The notes: generated by a model from the letters alone, not told the origin. DNA of 64,000 nucleotides from Gonatopus flavifemur (GCA_018340375.1 JAFFJZ010000002.1:22090001-22154000); one strand, 5' to 3'; shown: positions 13,488 to 25,930, counted from the stretch's first letter. Numbers and translations are program-made.

Positions 13488-14294
13488 TTGCTCAAGCAAA
13501 AAGGGGGCTTGATGCCGCAGTTGCCAAATGACACAAGATGGAACTCTCAAAATGATTGTCTCGAAACGTTCATTAAAAATCTCCATCTATACTTTGAAAT
13601 TTAAATGGAATATAAAAATGCAGATCCTAAAATAACTCGGATATTAAACAACGTTGGCATATATACAGAAGCTATAAATCACCTCAAACGATTGAAAAAA
13701 GTTGCTAAAGCTTTAGATAAATTGCAATCTGAATCAGCTAATTTATCGACAACTGTTGAAGTGTGGACTGAATTGCTGTCTAGAGAGAATTTAGTAGAAC
13801 ATACAACAGCTATACGAAAACGAAGAGATGAAACCTTAGAACCGTTTTTTTACATTGCATATTTGATGAATCCCTTTGTAAAGACCGTACCGCTTGATCA
13901 GGAACAAGAAAAAATGGCTGAAGATTGGATGATGGAACATAAACCGGAATTTTTGGGGGCAATGATAGCATTCAAAATCCACGATGAAAATTCATATCCT
14001 GCTTCAATGTTCCGTGCAGAAGTTTGAGAGTTATATGAAAATACTCCTAATAAATGGTGAAAATTGATGGAAGCGAGGACAAATTCTACAGATGAACTGC
14101 CAATCGGATTTTGTGAACTTTGTCACCATTTAATAAGTATTCCACCTAGTTCAGCAGGATTAGAACGAGTTTTCTCACCATTTGGACACGTATGGTCCAA
14201 TGTGAGGAACAGATTAGGCGTGGAAAAAGCTACCAAATTTGTCCAATTATACAAACATCATAATACTCCCATTGATCAAAATGAAAGGTAAAAT
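13488..14294 (+). pseudogene. hAT-family transposase relic with in-frame stops
   Basis: One continuous frame encodes LPNDTRWNSQ (hAT 'TRWNS' motif) near 13530. A central part follows with IYTEAINHLKRLKK and FFYIAYLMNP, and then the C-terminal dimerisation block ISIPPSSAGLERVFSPFG..WSNVRNRLG at 14125-14220, typical of Dimer_Tnp_hAT. The frame is broken by three in-frame stops (TAA at 13602-13604, TGA at 14025-14027, TGA soon after), the last two probably from Trp codons, with no frameshift. The N-terminal zinc finger and the first catalytic Asp are not found. It is a 5'-truncated, non-functional copy. Confidence 0.85.
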
Positions 14295-14633
14295 GAAAAT
14301 ATTAATTATGTAGGAACACTTATTATATTATACATCGAATGAAAACTTTCAATTGTATTCATGGAATTTAATTTTACTGTTCTCCAACCCATCCATCCAT
14401 AATTCTTTTCAGTGGGTTTTTCCAAGTGAGTTTTATCTGGAAAAACCCAGTGGGCGAAACCGGGTCGGGGTTGTTTTGGGCCAACCCTGAGAAGTGTTGG
14501 AGCAGGTAAACCAACAGAAGAACATATTTCAATCATGCTCATGGTGCTTGTTTAAACGGTACAACAATCTTAATTTTGGGCCTCATTGAACGAAGATTTT
14601 ATATTTTTTTGAATACACTTTACTCACTCTCAA

Positions 14634-17600
14634 TCAACGTAAACAGGTTTCATAATCATGAAGTTGCTTCTTGGCGGGAATAAGCGGTTTGGTGTATTGT
14701 TGACGATTTTTCATGTTGATCAAACCGATATGGTTGAATGTGTCCATGTATTCAGAACGATACTGAAGTAGTTTATTCGGATCCGAAGATTCATCTGCAA
14801 AATCGTGATTATTTCCGAATATTATATCATATCGAATGTCAATGAAAAATTTTGAATATCATTATCAGCGGGGTGCAACTCATCTAATCACCTTCAAATG
14901 TTTCGCGAAACGTTTTGTCACCACAGTAAACTTCACTTGAAGTCCGTGAACGGCGCTGTCTGTAGCTAAGTCAAAATCACGTGATGTTTTTTTTGTACAC
15001 TACCCACGTCATTTTTTCTGATAGTACAATCAGCGTCTCTTGCGGACAGTTTGGGAAATATCGAATGGTGACAAAACGTTACGTATAGTTTTTATCGAGT
15101 TGCACCCCCCTGATCATTATCATTCGACTATATTATTTTATACATTATTTTAGTGAGCTTTTCAAAATAGGCGTAAATATTCAAAGTAACCAGAGCCGGT
15201 TTGAGGTACCGGCAGAAGGAATTGAACAATTCTCAAAATTATATATAACTTATACTTATATAAACTATATTGAATTATATATAAATCATATATAATTTTG
15301 ACATTTTTCTAATCCATATTTCTCAGGTGGGAAATATGCCGAGGACCTTGAGGAGTTTCAAAACGGCCCTGAGAATAACTTCAATTTTAAATTACTATTC
15401 TCAGTTTTTTTTCTCCTACTCGAAAATATAAGATTTTTCATTAGTTTTTTTTTTTTTAATAAAACAGAAACAATGAGGTTTAGAAAGTGAATCTTCACAT
15501 GAAAATATGGAAGATCATGAATATATTATCGAAGAAGTAATGGAAGACGAAATTCAACGCTCAGGGTTTCAAATTTTAATTCTGCCCATGACTCTTTTAC
15601 AATATTTGTAAATTTCCGTATTTTTATGCGACAATTCGTTTTTTTAAACCTCATCGTTCCTGGTTCACTCACAAGAACCAAGAAAAAAATCATATTTTCG
15701 AGTATGACCCAAGCAGCACCAGAATATACTATGAACATTCTTCGAATATTCGAAATATGTTCTATGCACATTCGAATGAGACCGGTCCACAGCTGCTGTG
15801 CATATTTATCGAACGTATGTAACCGAATATACGACAGCACGCTGATTGAACGTCGATTGAATGTATATCGTAGATTTCGAATGTACTGTGTACGTTCTAA
15901 GTATATTTAAAACAGTCGCATCCGAACATTCTATGAACATTCATTATGTGTTCTTCGTATCTCATCCGTACATTCTACGAACGTTTCTACTTCGTATATA
16001 CTTTGAAATTCTGTTGCTGCTTGGATGCTTGAGTGAAACCCTGTCATACAAAATTGAGAACATGAATCAGTTATTGTTGTTTAGAATTTCTTCCCAACGT
16101 ACCCTTTGGTTCACATGGATTCCGAATTGTAGGCAATTTGAATTGCTCAATGGCTAAATACTTGAATGGGGTTGGATCCTTAAATCGGTTTCTAACATCA
16201 GTGACCATTGGTAAAATTGGAGTACCGATGGTAGAATCGACTGCAGCCATGATACTTCGATACTGGCCGATTGGTAGTTCTGAAATAAGTTATCATGTCT
16301 TGGTAAGGAATACTGATAATGAATTATGCACAGGTTGAAGCGCAATAGTCACATAATTAACATAACAAATCAGAAATTCTAGGAATGTTTTTAGGAATTC
16401 TAAAAGTATTTTATGAACATTGCCAGAATCTTCACCCTGTCCAAAAGAACCAATATAAACCGATAGGCCCAATCTTATCGAAATTAATAATACCTTATCG
16501 GTTTCTATGCGAGTTTGGCACAGTACTTGGGGGTCTCCATGAGATTCTCCTTGGAATTCAATGTTCTATTGGTTCTTATCGGTATGATAGACAAAACCTG
16601 ATGAATACTGATAGGAACAAAATAACCCATCGATTTCTATGCGGTTTTTGTCACAGCAAATTTATTGCAATCTGTCGGACTTTTTAACCTGGCGAAAATG
16701 AAGTGTGATCTAAGCGCGCGTATCCGCCAAATTACTCTTCAGAGGTTGGTCATCTCTTTTCGAATATGTCGTGTGGAAAGAGATAGATAACCTCTAAAGA
16801 GTAATTTGGCGGATATCTACGCTTAAAGCACGCTTCATTTTCGCTAGGGTAGACAGGGATAAATTCAATTGTTTCAAACAAGTATATGTTATATCAAATC
16901 TGCTGCATATTCGTAGAATGTTGTTTCAAATGTTTATTTGTAATTTCTATGCATGGTTATACAATAACCTTGGAAAGTTTTAAAAGTTCATCCTGATGTA
17001 TGTGTAATACATCAACCGTAGTTAGAGCCGGCGCCAGATCAGAGCGATCCTGGCGATCGCACGGAGCGGCAAAAATAGATACTGATTTCAAGAAACTCAG
17101 AACGCAGCCCTTTTTTTTTGTTTTTTAGTCATTTAACTACCACCCAATCAGCGGGCGGCAAAATCTCTGGCGCTGGCTCTGACCATAGTATTATGAATGA
17201 AACGTTTCATCGATCGATAATGAAACATAATCAATAATTCATTTCTCTATTTAATTCGAAATGAAAAGTTCTCTTTTTATCAGCATGGGAGTGAAACTAG
17301 CAGCCAACTGATGTAACTTTTGATTGAACTCAATTCGAATGTTCTTCATACAAAAAATTCATTAAGTGACTTCCAACCATAACAGCACAAGAGATTCCTG
17401 CAAATGAACCCTCAATAAACAACTTGATCTTCAAAAAGAATTCATATCGAGATTTCGAAATTCTATTGAAAGGTCCATGAATCAACTGCTAGCTATCGGC
17501 TGCTGGTTTCACTCTCATTTGATTACGTTGCTGAATTTTGAATCGTTTATTAACGAAATACTCAGCTGTTGAAGATCCAAAATCTTGCAGTACATTCTTT

Positions 17601-19834
17601 AAACGATGTTTCCAGTTCCAAGAACTTATTTCAAGCAGAAAAGTAACAATAATTCATCAAATTTGGTGAGTTTAAATTTTCGTTCCGCGTTTATAAACGA
17701 TTCAAACTTCAGGATCATCCCATGACGATGGGACCCATGTTGAAATAGAAATAATGAATCTTAGTATTTTCCAATTTCAAAAAAGAAGGAAGGGGCAGTA
17801 TCGATTGCCTAGTTCATGCTGGGTCCATGGTGTTACCAATCCTCGGGCAAAGCGATACAGCCAAGCTGGGAACGATGTTATCATCTCAGGGTTGGCCCCA
17901 TTCGTCTGCCCACCTTGGCCTCACGTTGGGCAGCATGGGCACCCACCCTGGGCCTAGATTGAGCCCGCCGTTAATACACACTTGGGTACCCGGGAAAAAA
18001 TGATCAGATCTGACCGGATCTAAATTTTGGTCAGATCTAAACAGATCTATTAAGATCTGAAAAACTGCAATTTTGGCTTGTGTTTGTCACAATATGTGTG
18101 CAAAATCAAATCCATATACAGACAGATATTACAAAATTTCTGACAATTGAACCACCAATTGCTCATCAAGATTTAATCTAATATTCAATTCAGATCTAAC
18201 GAGATCTACTCAGATCTAACCAGATGTGCCAAGATCTGATCAAATCTACTGAGATCTGAACAGATCTAATCTGATCTTTTGAACCTGATCTGACCAAAAA
18301 TCAGATCTACTCAGATCTATTTAGATCTGAATAGATCTAATGATTTTTTTCCTGGGTATATTTAATTAGCGTTACTATTTGAGTTAAAATTGAGAAATTC
18401 TCACCTCTTCTTTCATAATCCATCCCATAAATACTTTTCATAACCTCATCGGAAGTGTTGCATGGTTTGTCCAACATTCGCGCTACCAAGTTTCTCATTT
18501 CAACGTCCACCAATTGAAGTTTTTCGCAAATTTTGTCCCTTTCGCGTCCTAGTTGCTTATATCTATAAGCATTCGCAAATAAACATTCAGTACATTCGCT
18601 CATCCCATACAGCACAAGAGTTCCCGTTATGCTAATCGATATGTATTCATTATGAATATTTGTAATTCAAAATGAACTCTTGACGAACAAATCAATGTTC
18701 AGAAAGCACTCATATCGAGATTCCATAATGAATTGTCAGGGCATTCAATACCTTCATCAATCATTTTGAATTCATTGAATTCTTATTGAATTCATTATTG
18801 GTCGCATAACGCGGACTATTCAAGAAGTCTATGAGAAGGCTTTATAAATTCGAATTGATCATTTGTGCTGGCTGGGATGTATCATTTATTGTTTAGCATT
18901 ATCAATTCTTAAAGTCAGTTCCTTGAAAATAAAAAAATGTGAATGAAAGTCGCGCAGAAAAGAGAACGAAGCGGGAAATAAAAAGAATGTACGTGAAAAG
19001 TCCATAAATTCATTTCGTGAAGTGTTCTAGTAGGGTATACCGTATAAGAAGTGATATAATGGCAGCGAAAATCTCCCGTATATTTTGGAGGAATTCTCCT
19101 CTATTTGGAAGAAAATTCCTTCCTCCCGGAGAACATTTCTCTTCGAATAGAGAAAAATTTCCCCAGAATACGGAGGAAATGTATTTACTTCGCGCCTGGG
19201 GGATTTTTGCTGTCAACAAATTGGGGAAAAATTCTACATTTAATTTTCACAGTGTATTGAATCATTTGAGACTTGCGGAGAGTTGTAGAGAGGTGTTTTG
19301 AAAAAATATATTAAATAATTGAAACACACAATTCTTGTTGAAAATACTTATCAGAATCAGGCAAGAAATAGTTGTAAAGTTTTGGACGGTTTTTGTTTCT
19401 GAAAATGTGCTCAAAAAACCGAAAAACTTTCTACCCGATTTTGTTAGGAATAACCAAACTGGAATATCCTGTCAAAATCTAGCAAGAGGCAACGGAGAAA
19501 TGGTCGGAGTCAAAATAGGCCGAACTTGTCGGTGGCGGTTCTGTTAGAGTAGTTGAGTCTCTGCTTTTGCATAATTATTTGTTTTTTCCCTGTCATCTCA
19601 AATGATTTGAGTCAAATTCCTAGTATAAAATTTGTATTATGTCACAAACCTGCTTGCATCATTGAGAAAACCATGCGTATCACACCGACAATCATCTGGA
19701 TCCGGTCGTGGGAGATATATTTCAAGTTTTGCACTTTCCGGAGGTATTCTAGGTTTTATCGTTGTTGGTTTCGAACGTGGCCATTGAAACTCTTGTTGAG
19801 TATGAGTCACCAATTTTTCAAATTGATTCGCCAT
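14634..19834 (-). CDS. unrecognised three-exon protein, about 167 residues
   Basis: Exons are 19834-19650, 18562-18405 and 14794-14634, with donors AG/GT at 19650 and 18405, acceptors TATAG and TTTTGCAG, and phases 2 and 1. The total reading frame is exact at 168 codons including TGA. Exon 1 begins MANQFEKLVTHTQQEF and is rich in Pro and basic residues (KPTTIKPRIPPES, LPRPDPDDCRCD). Exon 2 encodes a charged helical region (LGRERDKICEKLQLVDVEM). Exon 3 has KLLQYRSEYMDTFNHIGLI and ends ETCLR. There is no signal peptide or membrane segment. An alternative exon 2 start at 18598 is also in phase and would add 12 residues. I do not recognise the family. Three separate exons with matching phases argue that it is real. 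An acceptor upstream of the ATG (near 19890) is immediately followed by an in-frame TAG, so translation should start at 19834. Confidence 0.68.
15220..15315. repeat. AT-rich palindromic MITE, copy 2
   Basis: Inverted arms with AAATTATATATAACTT / AAATCATATATAATTT are related to the elements near 8138 and 49195. It lies in the second intron of the minus-strand gene. Confidence 0.5.
15708..16024. repeat. MITE with CCAAGCAGCACCAGAATAT ends, copy 1
   Basis: The left end CCAAGCAGCACCAGAATATA is inverted at the right (ATTCTGTTGCTGCTTGG). The interior contains many GAACATTC / GAATGTTC-type motifs. A second copy at 23658-23948 aligns along nearly the whole length. The ORFs across it are shadows. Confidence 0.85.
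16688..16849. repeat. 162-bp near-perfect foldback element
   Basis: The left arm (CCTGGCGAAAATGAAG, then GCGCGTATCCGCCAAATTAC) is mirrored by the right arm (GTAATTTGGCGGATATCTAC, then CTTCATTTTCGCTAGGG). The central stretch also pairs (CTCTTCAGAGGTTGG with AACCTCTAAAGAG). Confidence 0.8.
17989..18356. repeat. MITE made of helically phased AGATCT palindromes
   Basis: The ends CCCGGGAAAAAATGATCAGATC and the inverted GATCTAATGATTTTTTTCCTGGG are flanked by TA on both sides, suggesting a TA target duplication. Inside are 14 exact AGATCT sites, mostly as AGATCTNNNN units repeated every 10 bp (18192-18280 and 18301-18342, with a shorter run at 18004-18056). The middle 130 bp is free of the motif. 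It lies in intron 2 of the minus-strand gene, about 50 bp from the splice donor. Confidence 0.8.
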
Positions 19835-19997
19835 TCTTAGAATTATTTTTGATTTCAATTGCACAAAGTGGATACCCGTCTAACTGTGACAATGTAACAT
19901 TTCTATGATGTAATGTCGGTTTTTTGAATACAATATTCAAAATTTGAACGAATAAATCATTTTCCGTACGGATTTACCTTGACGGACATCTTGTATA

Positions 19998-21086
19998 GCT
20001 CCCGTGTGGAAATTTTTCCAGGCGTCCTGTATTGAACATAGGCCCCGTATGGGTATCCAAACTGAGGATGTCCTAATCTTAACTACTAAGGGACCTAGTC
20101 GGGTTGCTGATATTCAGCCTGATTTCTCTACCCACATAGCACAAATGTCTCAGTAATATCTCCAGAATATTCTAACAATATTACAATGTCTCCAGAATGT
20201 TGCAGAATATTCTGGAGATATTACTGAGACATTTGTGCTATGTGGGTAAGTCAGGGACACCCATATAGAGCCCATATGGGGCCACGCTGCGTTACCACTT
20301 TTTCCCCCGGTTTTAAAAATCTACAGCCTTAATAGGGCCTTGCAAGGCTTTCCGTGTTCTCCCGAAGATCTTGATTCAAGCATACCTGTATACAACCCAT
20401 GTAGGGCCAAGCTGTATTTCTAACGTTTTCCCCGTTTTGAAAATCTGAATGCACCCAACTACAGCCTGCATATGGCCTTGCCCTTATATTAATTCCTTTC
20501 TTGAACATAAGCCTACTTGAAAAAGCAAATTCACTGGAATCGTATTGGTAATTTCGATTTTTTGCGGTATATGCCTCCAAAAAAATATTTCATCCATGAT
20601 TATTGTGTTCACATTATCGGTGCACAATGTCAAAAAAACGGACAAAACAATGAGGCTGTTCTGTTTTTTGTTACAGTTCGATAATGTATGAACAAAGTAA
20701 TGTTGGGTGGATTACCTGAATAGAAATGGAATCGGCTCATTCCAGGCCCTGTCTGGACTCGAGTTGAAGTGGTCTGGGTACAGATAGGGCCTTGGATAGC
20801 CCAATTTTCAATCGAGGAAATTTCCTTCCTGCAACATTTAGTCAATTTGATGATATTCGCAACAATTTATTATCCTTTTAAAGGTCGTAGTTTCATCGCC
20901 TACATTAGCTTCATCATGCGTGTCCTACATAGGCCCAAGTTGGGAATACTATGCAGGCCCTGAAGATGAGTGCATGACAATCCTGTTTAGGCTATATAAG
21001 GGTAACCCAAATAGGGCCTGAAATAAAACGAGGACGCCTAGTTTGGGCCAAACTGCCGCCAAGAATTAACTTCCACACGGGCCGAG
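19998..21086. repeat. about 1.1-kb foldback repeat with CCCGTGTGGAA ends, carrying a nested MITE
   Basis: The end CTCCCGTGTGGAA near 19999 is inverted at the other end (TTCCACACGGGCCGAG, near 21070). The interior is filled with degenerate units resembling CCCATATAGGGCC/GGCCTTG in both orientations. A separate 116-bp MITE (20131-20246) has inserted into it. It lies just upstream (on the minus strand) of the 19834 start, so part of it may be 5' intron. Confidence 0.6.
20131..20246. repeat. MITE with CCCACATAGCACAAATGTCTC ends, copy 1
   Basis: A 116-bp element whose 23-bp ends are perfect inverted repeats, flanked by TA on each side. Both halves pair almost completely (AATATCTCCAGAATATTCT twice in opposite orientation). 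Other copies are at 53600-53715 and, degenerate, at 41069-41185. The TA flanks suggest mobilisation by a Tc1/mariner transposase. Confidence 0.88.
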
Positions 21087-21697
21087 ATATGATTTTAATA
21101 AGGGATTTTGATTTCATCAACATAAGAGCCTGTCATGATGGAACTGAGAGACTTTCACAAGTGGAACAGAAGAATTAATTTTTTTCCTTCACAAAAATTT
21201 CATAATTTATAAAAAAAATTGCAGGTGTATTGTACTTGTTGATAATGAAACTGATTTTCATTATGATCAGAACAGATATGCGCCTATTCGTAGACAACCC
21301 TTTCTCATCTGGCGAGTGTGAAGATTGGGTAGGTTAACGTTTATCAGGCGACCTTGCTGAAAATGCCTGGCAGAATTGGGTAAAGAATGATTGTCAGGTT
21401 TTGAACGGTTTCTATCTTCGGAAATCTGGTAAAAAATTGAAGTAGTTTCCATCAAATTTTGTCTTGAATTGCCACATTGGAAAATTTTCGTCAGTTTTCG
21501 GATGGATATCACAGTCTGTGAATTCCAAGTAGAACCATTCGAAAAAATTACTGTTAGCTGCTTTTGACAGAATTTTCCATGGTAATTCCGAATAAAACTG
21601 GGTACAAATTTTGTCTTACAATAATTCTATGTCTGGTTCTGTCAGACATTTTCAGCAAGGAATCGTTAAATTAAAACCGATTTCAATTTTTGAACTG

Positions 21698-22206
21698 CAC
21701 GGAGAAAAATGCAGTTCGAAAGGATAGTAATCTTTGATAGAAAATTGGAGAATATTTCTTAAAATCTGAGAATATTTCTTAAAATCTAAGAATTTTTTTC
21801 AAGTTCGTGATAAACATAAAACGGTTCAGATTTCTCTTGAATATGGCTCGAAAAACAATGAAAAATTATCAATACTTGACAAATCATAAAAACAAATATG
21901 AAGTTTCCAAAAGTCGTGAATAAAATTTTACAAAGTGAATAACAAAATTCTGTAATTTGAAAATAAGATTCCAAAATTTTGTTATTCACTTTGTAAAATT
22001 TTATTCGCGACTTTTGGAAACTTCATATTTGTTTTTATGATTTGTCAAGTATCGATAATTTTTCATTGTTTTTCGAGCAATATTCAAGAGAAATCTGAAC
22101 CGTTTTATGTTTATTACGAACTTAAGAAAAATTCTTAGATTTTAAGAAATATTCTCCAATTTTCTATTAAAGATTACTATCCTTTCGAGCTGCATTTTTC
22201 TTCGTG
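21698..22206. repeat. 509-bp foldback element with CACGGAGAAAAATGCAG ends
   Basis: Two arms of about 230 bp match as inverted repeats with few differences (for example CAAGTATTGATAATTTTTC against its complement, and AATAAAATTTTACAAAGTG against CACTTTGTAAAATTTTATT). The short loop is near 21955. Confidence 0.88.
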
Positions 22207-22262
22207 TGCTTCTTTTTTTCATTATGATATCAAGCAGATAATTAAAAAGTGATTTTTGATAA

Positions 22263-22528
22263 CCCTGTTACAAAAATCCAGCTGGGATTCCAGATCCGAA
22301 ATTTACCTGCGTTGCCAGCTAAGACTCCACCTGAAATCAAGAACCCGAACTGGATTCCATGTGGGATTTCCAATTCCACCCGGGTTCAGGAATTCCAACT
22401 GAGATCACACGTTGGAGTTGGAATTCTAGCTGTGATTCCACTTGGAAATGAGGAATCCCAGCTGGAAACGCAGGTAAATTTTGGAGCTGGAATCCACGTC
22501 GAATTTCAGCTGCATTTTTGTGACAGGG
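22263..22528. repeat. MITE with CCCTGTTACAAAAATCCAGC ends, copy 1
   Basis: A 266-bp element whose ends pair (CCCTGTTACAAAAATCCAGC and GCTGCATTTTTGTGACAGGG). The interior is composed of diverged GGAATCCCAACTGG-like units in both orientations. A second copy of almost the same length is at 59254-59518. Confidence 0.9.
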
Positions 22529-23071
22529 TAATGAACATGTTTTTTTCTAAAACCGTCACTGCTAGATAATTTATTGCATTGAGGTGAGAAGAGATTTTCG
22601 CTTGGACTAATTCTGAAATTGCTGTTCAAATGAAGCGCAGAGCAAAAATAATTGGGCTGACATTGAAGTTCTAGTAAACATTTTTGGAAAATCTTTTACA
22701 ATACTGAAAAATATATTGTCAAAAGATTCAAAAAATCTAGAATTCAACCAAATGAATGAATACCTTACCGGTATTTTATTAAAAAATGTTAAAAAATCTA
22801 TTAATGTTGCGTGAAACATCAAAAATGTTGATGCGATCATCTCAATTGTTCTAAATAATCCATTGAAATCGTTCATCATACATCAATCATATTGCATCCA
22901 AAATCCTTTTGTTTTGACTAACATTCAATTTGACGTTATATTTTCTATCATTTTAGATATGGGATGTATTTTAACATTGGAAAAACACGAAACTTAGGAC
23001 CAAGTATGTTCCATCATTAACTAATTAGTTCGTTTATAAATGAAACTGAGAGTTAAAAACATCTAACTTAC

Positions 23072-23328
23072 CAGCACATTCAATTGAGATCTAAATCGAT
23101 AACCACTGGTGGATTTCTAGCTTTTCGGAGATCTTTTTTCGGTGTGGCTCTCAATAATGAAATACACAAAGTTTCACAAATTTTATGAACAAACGTGATT
23201 GCGAAATTTTTCATAAAAATGATTAATGCGACTATTCCAAGGTATAGAGCGTAATGTAGAACTGCATTCAAAAATAGAATCCCGGTGTGGAAAATGAATG
23301 AATCTGTGGTTACTTCTAGGTTAATCAT
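23072..23328 (-). CDS. candidate 82-residue membrane ORF, possibly the first cistron of the 14634-19834 transcript
   Basis: The ORF at 23328-23080 starts MINLEVTTDSFIFHTGILFL and has two hydrophobic stretches (roughly residues 12-40), then a basic segment (ATPKKDLRKARNPP) and a TGA stop. Just after the stop comes a textbook donor, CTG/GTAAGT (exon end 23072). The next plausible exon on this strand starts after the acceptor near 19890 and contains the MANQF start at 19834. I do not recognise the protein. It could be a real small membrane protein, the upstream cistron of a dicistronic mRNA, or a chance ORF in a 5' UTR exon. Confidence 0.4.
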
Positions 23329-23657
23329 TTTTCAACTTGTCAAATTTAATACTTTGTGTTATGTACATGAATTCTAGGTCATTTTTCCAGCTAAGAGTCA
23401 AAATAAAATATATGAATGTACATATATTAACTGAACTGAAAATTTCACATGATTTGAATGATATTCGAAATAAACACGAATTTCAGTACATGAATTTATA
23501 ATAATGTCGAGAAAACTTCAATGTGGGATTTCAATTGTTTTTAATGTTAAATGTTAAGTTTCATTGATCGAGATGATCCACTCTCTTGCGAATCTTGGTT
23601 TTCTAGGGCACGTTTCTTCATCATCGCTCGGTGAATACATTGAAATCCTGTACCATT

Positions 23658-23948
23658 CCAAGCAGCACCAGAATATACTATGAACGTTCTTCGAATATTC
23701 GAAATCTGTTCTATGCACATTCCAATGAGACCATCGTATAGGTGCTGTGCTGTGTATTCATCGAACGTATGTAATCAAATATACGATGGTACGTCAATCG
23801 AACGTCGATTGAATGAATATTGTACATTTTGAATTAACATCTCATTCGAATATTCTATTAACGTTCATTATATGTTCTTCGTATCACATTCGTACATTCT
23901 ATGAACGTTTCTATTCCGTATATACTTTGAAATTCTGTTGCTGCTTGG
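23658..23948. repeat. MITE with CCAAGCAGCACCAGAATAT ends, copy 2
   Basis: This is the second copy of the 15708-16024 family: same ends, same order of internal motifs (CTATGCACATTC, ATTGAACGTCGATTGAAT, TATATACTTTGAAATTCTG), and slightly shorter. Confidence 0.88.
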
Positions 23949-24140
23949 GATTTAACCACCTATATATTCAGGAAAAACGTAGATCTGTTACAAGCGTGCG
24001 GTGGTGAGGTGACATACGCTGAAAGAGCCACCCGAGCTGAAGATTTTCTGGTGGGTGGGATTCCAAAATTTGCATATGGATTCAGACTCCCACCTTGATT
24101 TGATTATCGAGCGAATTTCATTGCTTTGTCCACCCTGCTT

Positions 24141-24262
24141 GAAGAATCTCATCGAACCGATTGATTCTCATTGATTCCGATGCAGAAAATTGATTCCAAC
24201 CCATTGAATCGGTTTTCTGCATCGGAATCAATAAGAATCAATCGGTTCGATGAGATTCTTCC
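24141..24262. repeat. 122-bp palindrome
   Basis: GAAGAATCTCATCGAACCGA at the left pairs with TCGGTTCGATGAGATTCTTC at the right. The inner halves pair too (GATTCCGATGCAGAAAA with TTTTCTGCATCGGAATC), leaving a loop of about 20 bp. Confidence 0.85.
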
Positions 24263-25620
24263 AGCAGAGCAGCTAGTGATTTATTTATTTTAACAAATTT
24301 TTCATGTAAAAGCGAGTGTCGAATGAGATACCTACCTCGAAGTCACTTCAAAGATATCTTAGCACGCGAAATGTCCACTGAAATGTTTCCGTGACTTTTA
24401 TACATAAAAAATCATTGAATATATGAACTGATCGATCACGAAGTTGACACAAAATCATCTTAATTGAATATAAAACCTTTTCGTTTCCCAAATATTTCCT
24501 ACCATAAACATTTTCGGGACGTATGTGTAGAGGGGTCAACTTAATTTGCATTGGAATAAAAGCAAGATATACAAGATCATCTGCGCTTATTACGTCTTCT
24601 AGTCTTGAAAAGGGCGCAAATGTCGCAATGGATGCGACGTGATGAGAGTCTCATTATCTTCTCGTCTCTGTTTCTTTACTCGCCTCCCACAATCTTTTCT
24701 CTCTCCTGCTTTTTTATCACACTTCTTGCACCGGAACCCTTATGCAAACATGATACGCGGGTGAAATTATAAGCCAACTAATTGCAAGTTAGGTATGCAC
24801 GACGCAATTGCCACTAACATATGAAGAGTCAGCAGTAACTATGAAAAATAAAGGAATTTAACTACCTAAGGCTGATGAAAAGGAATCGCGAAGGAGAGAA
24901 GCGAGGAATCGTCGTTTTTGTACTAGAGAATCTAGCCATGCGTGTTCAGTCGATCAGTCTTTCATCTGAAATTTCAACATAAAAAGACTAGTGAAAATTC
25001 CAAAAACATTGTCTATCTTTTCCAAACGCGCTGTCAAACTTCCCTGCTTCAAAAATCTAATTTGTACTTATTAACTCGTCAATCAGTTTGAATCCTTTTC
25101 CTATTTGATCTCATTCCAATATAATCGATTTGAATAAGAAATTTCTACTCAACGGGATATAATCGATAAATTCGAATGAAAAAATTTCCTATTCAAACCG
25201 ATTAGGTTTGAATAAGATCAAATAGGGAAATTCCTGGCCAAAAATCTGATTTATACTGATTGACCAGTGAATAGGTTTGAATCGGATCTTTTGAACAGGG
25301 TTGGTAGATAGAACCTTCAATCCCTCAAAGTGAGGTAAACAATAAGCATCGGCCACACATGACAATTCTTGTTAATAATATCCATACTGATAGAATATCA
25401 TTAATTAAACAGAAAACGCCCTTGCCGAGATATTCTCATTCATCTGATTTTACGACACAAAGACAAAAATATTTCTGGGATATCTAATAAATTGTTGATA
25501 TGATTTATCTGCTCATTAATTCAGCCGAAGAGGAGGATTTTAACAATAATCATGACTAGTCTATGTATCTCCTTCTGTTTTGCATGAAAAAAATGGGTTA
25601 TGAAAAATGATAAAAGGTGT

Positions 25621-25930
25621 TATTTCATTTCCACGCCTTCAGCGTGCAGTCTGACCAGAGATAGGTTGGGAATTTAAATTATGGCAGCTTCACGTAGAAG
25701 TTCAAACAACATGGGTATCATTTAACCGTGTATGAGTACGAGAGCGAAGAAGAATGTGTTGGGTTGAAATACATTTATGTTTACGAAAAAGGGAGAGGGG
25801 AGAAGAACAGAGCCAGGAAATTCCACTTCATACGTAGAAATTGAAAGAGTAAGGGTGAAACGATGAGAAAAGGTGTATTATCAAAGTTTTGAGATATAGG
25901 AATAGTTTTGTCTCGCGGCAAGACGCGGTT
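25621..25930. repeat. dispersed repeat, copy 1 (partner at 29490-29725)
   Basis: It shares ordered blocks with 29490-29725, including AAATTATGGCAG(C/T)T.CACGTA, ATCATTTAAC..GTGTATGA and TATTATCAAAGTTTTGAGA. The two copies are direct repeats about 3.85 kb apart. There is no coding potential. Confidence 0.7.

Noticed and set aside
17754..17957. GC-richer + strand ORF (67 residues)
   Set aside because: Adjacent to repeats and without splice sites or family motifs. The base composition resembles the GGCC/CCCA-rich dispersed repeats elsewhere in the window.
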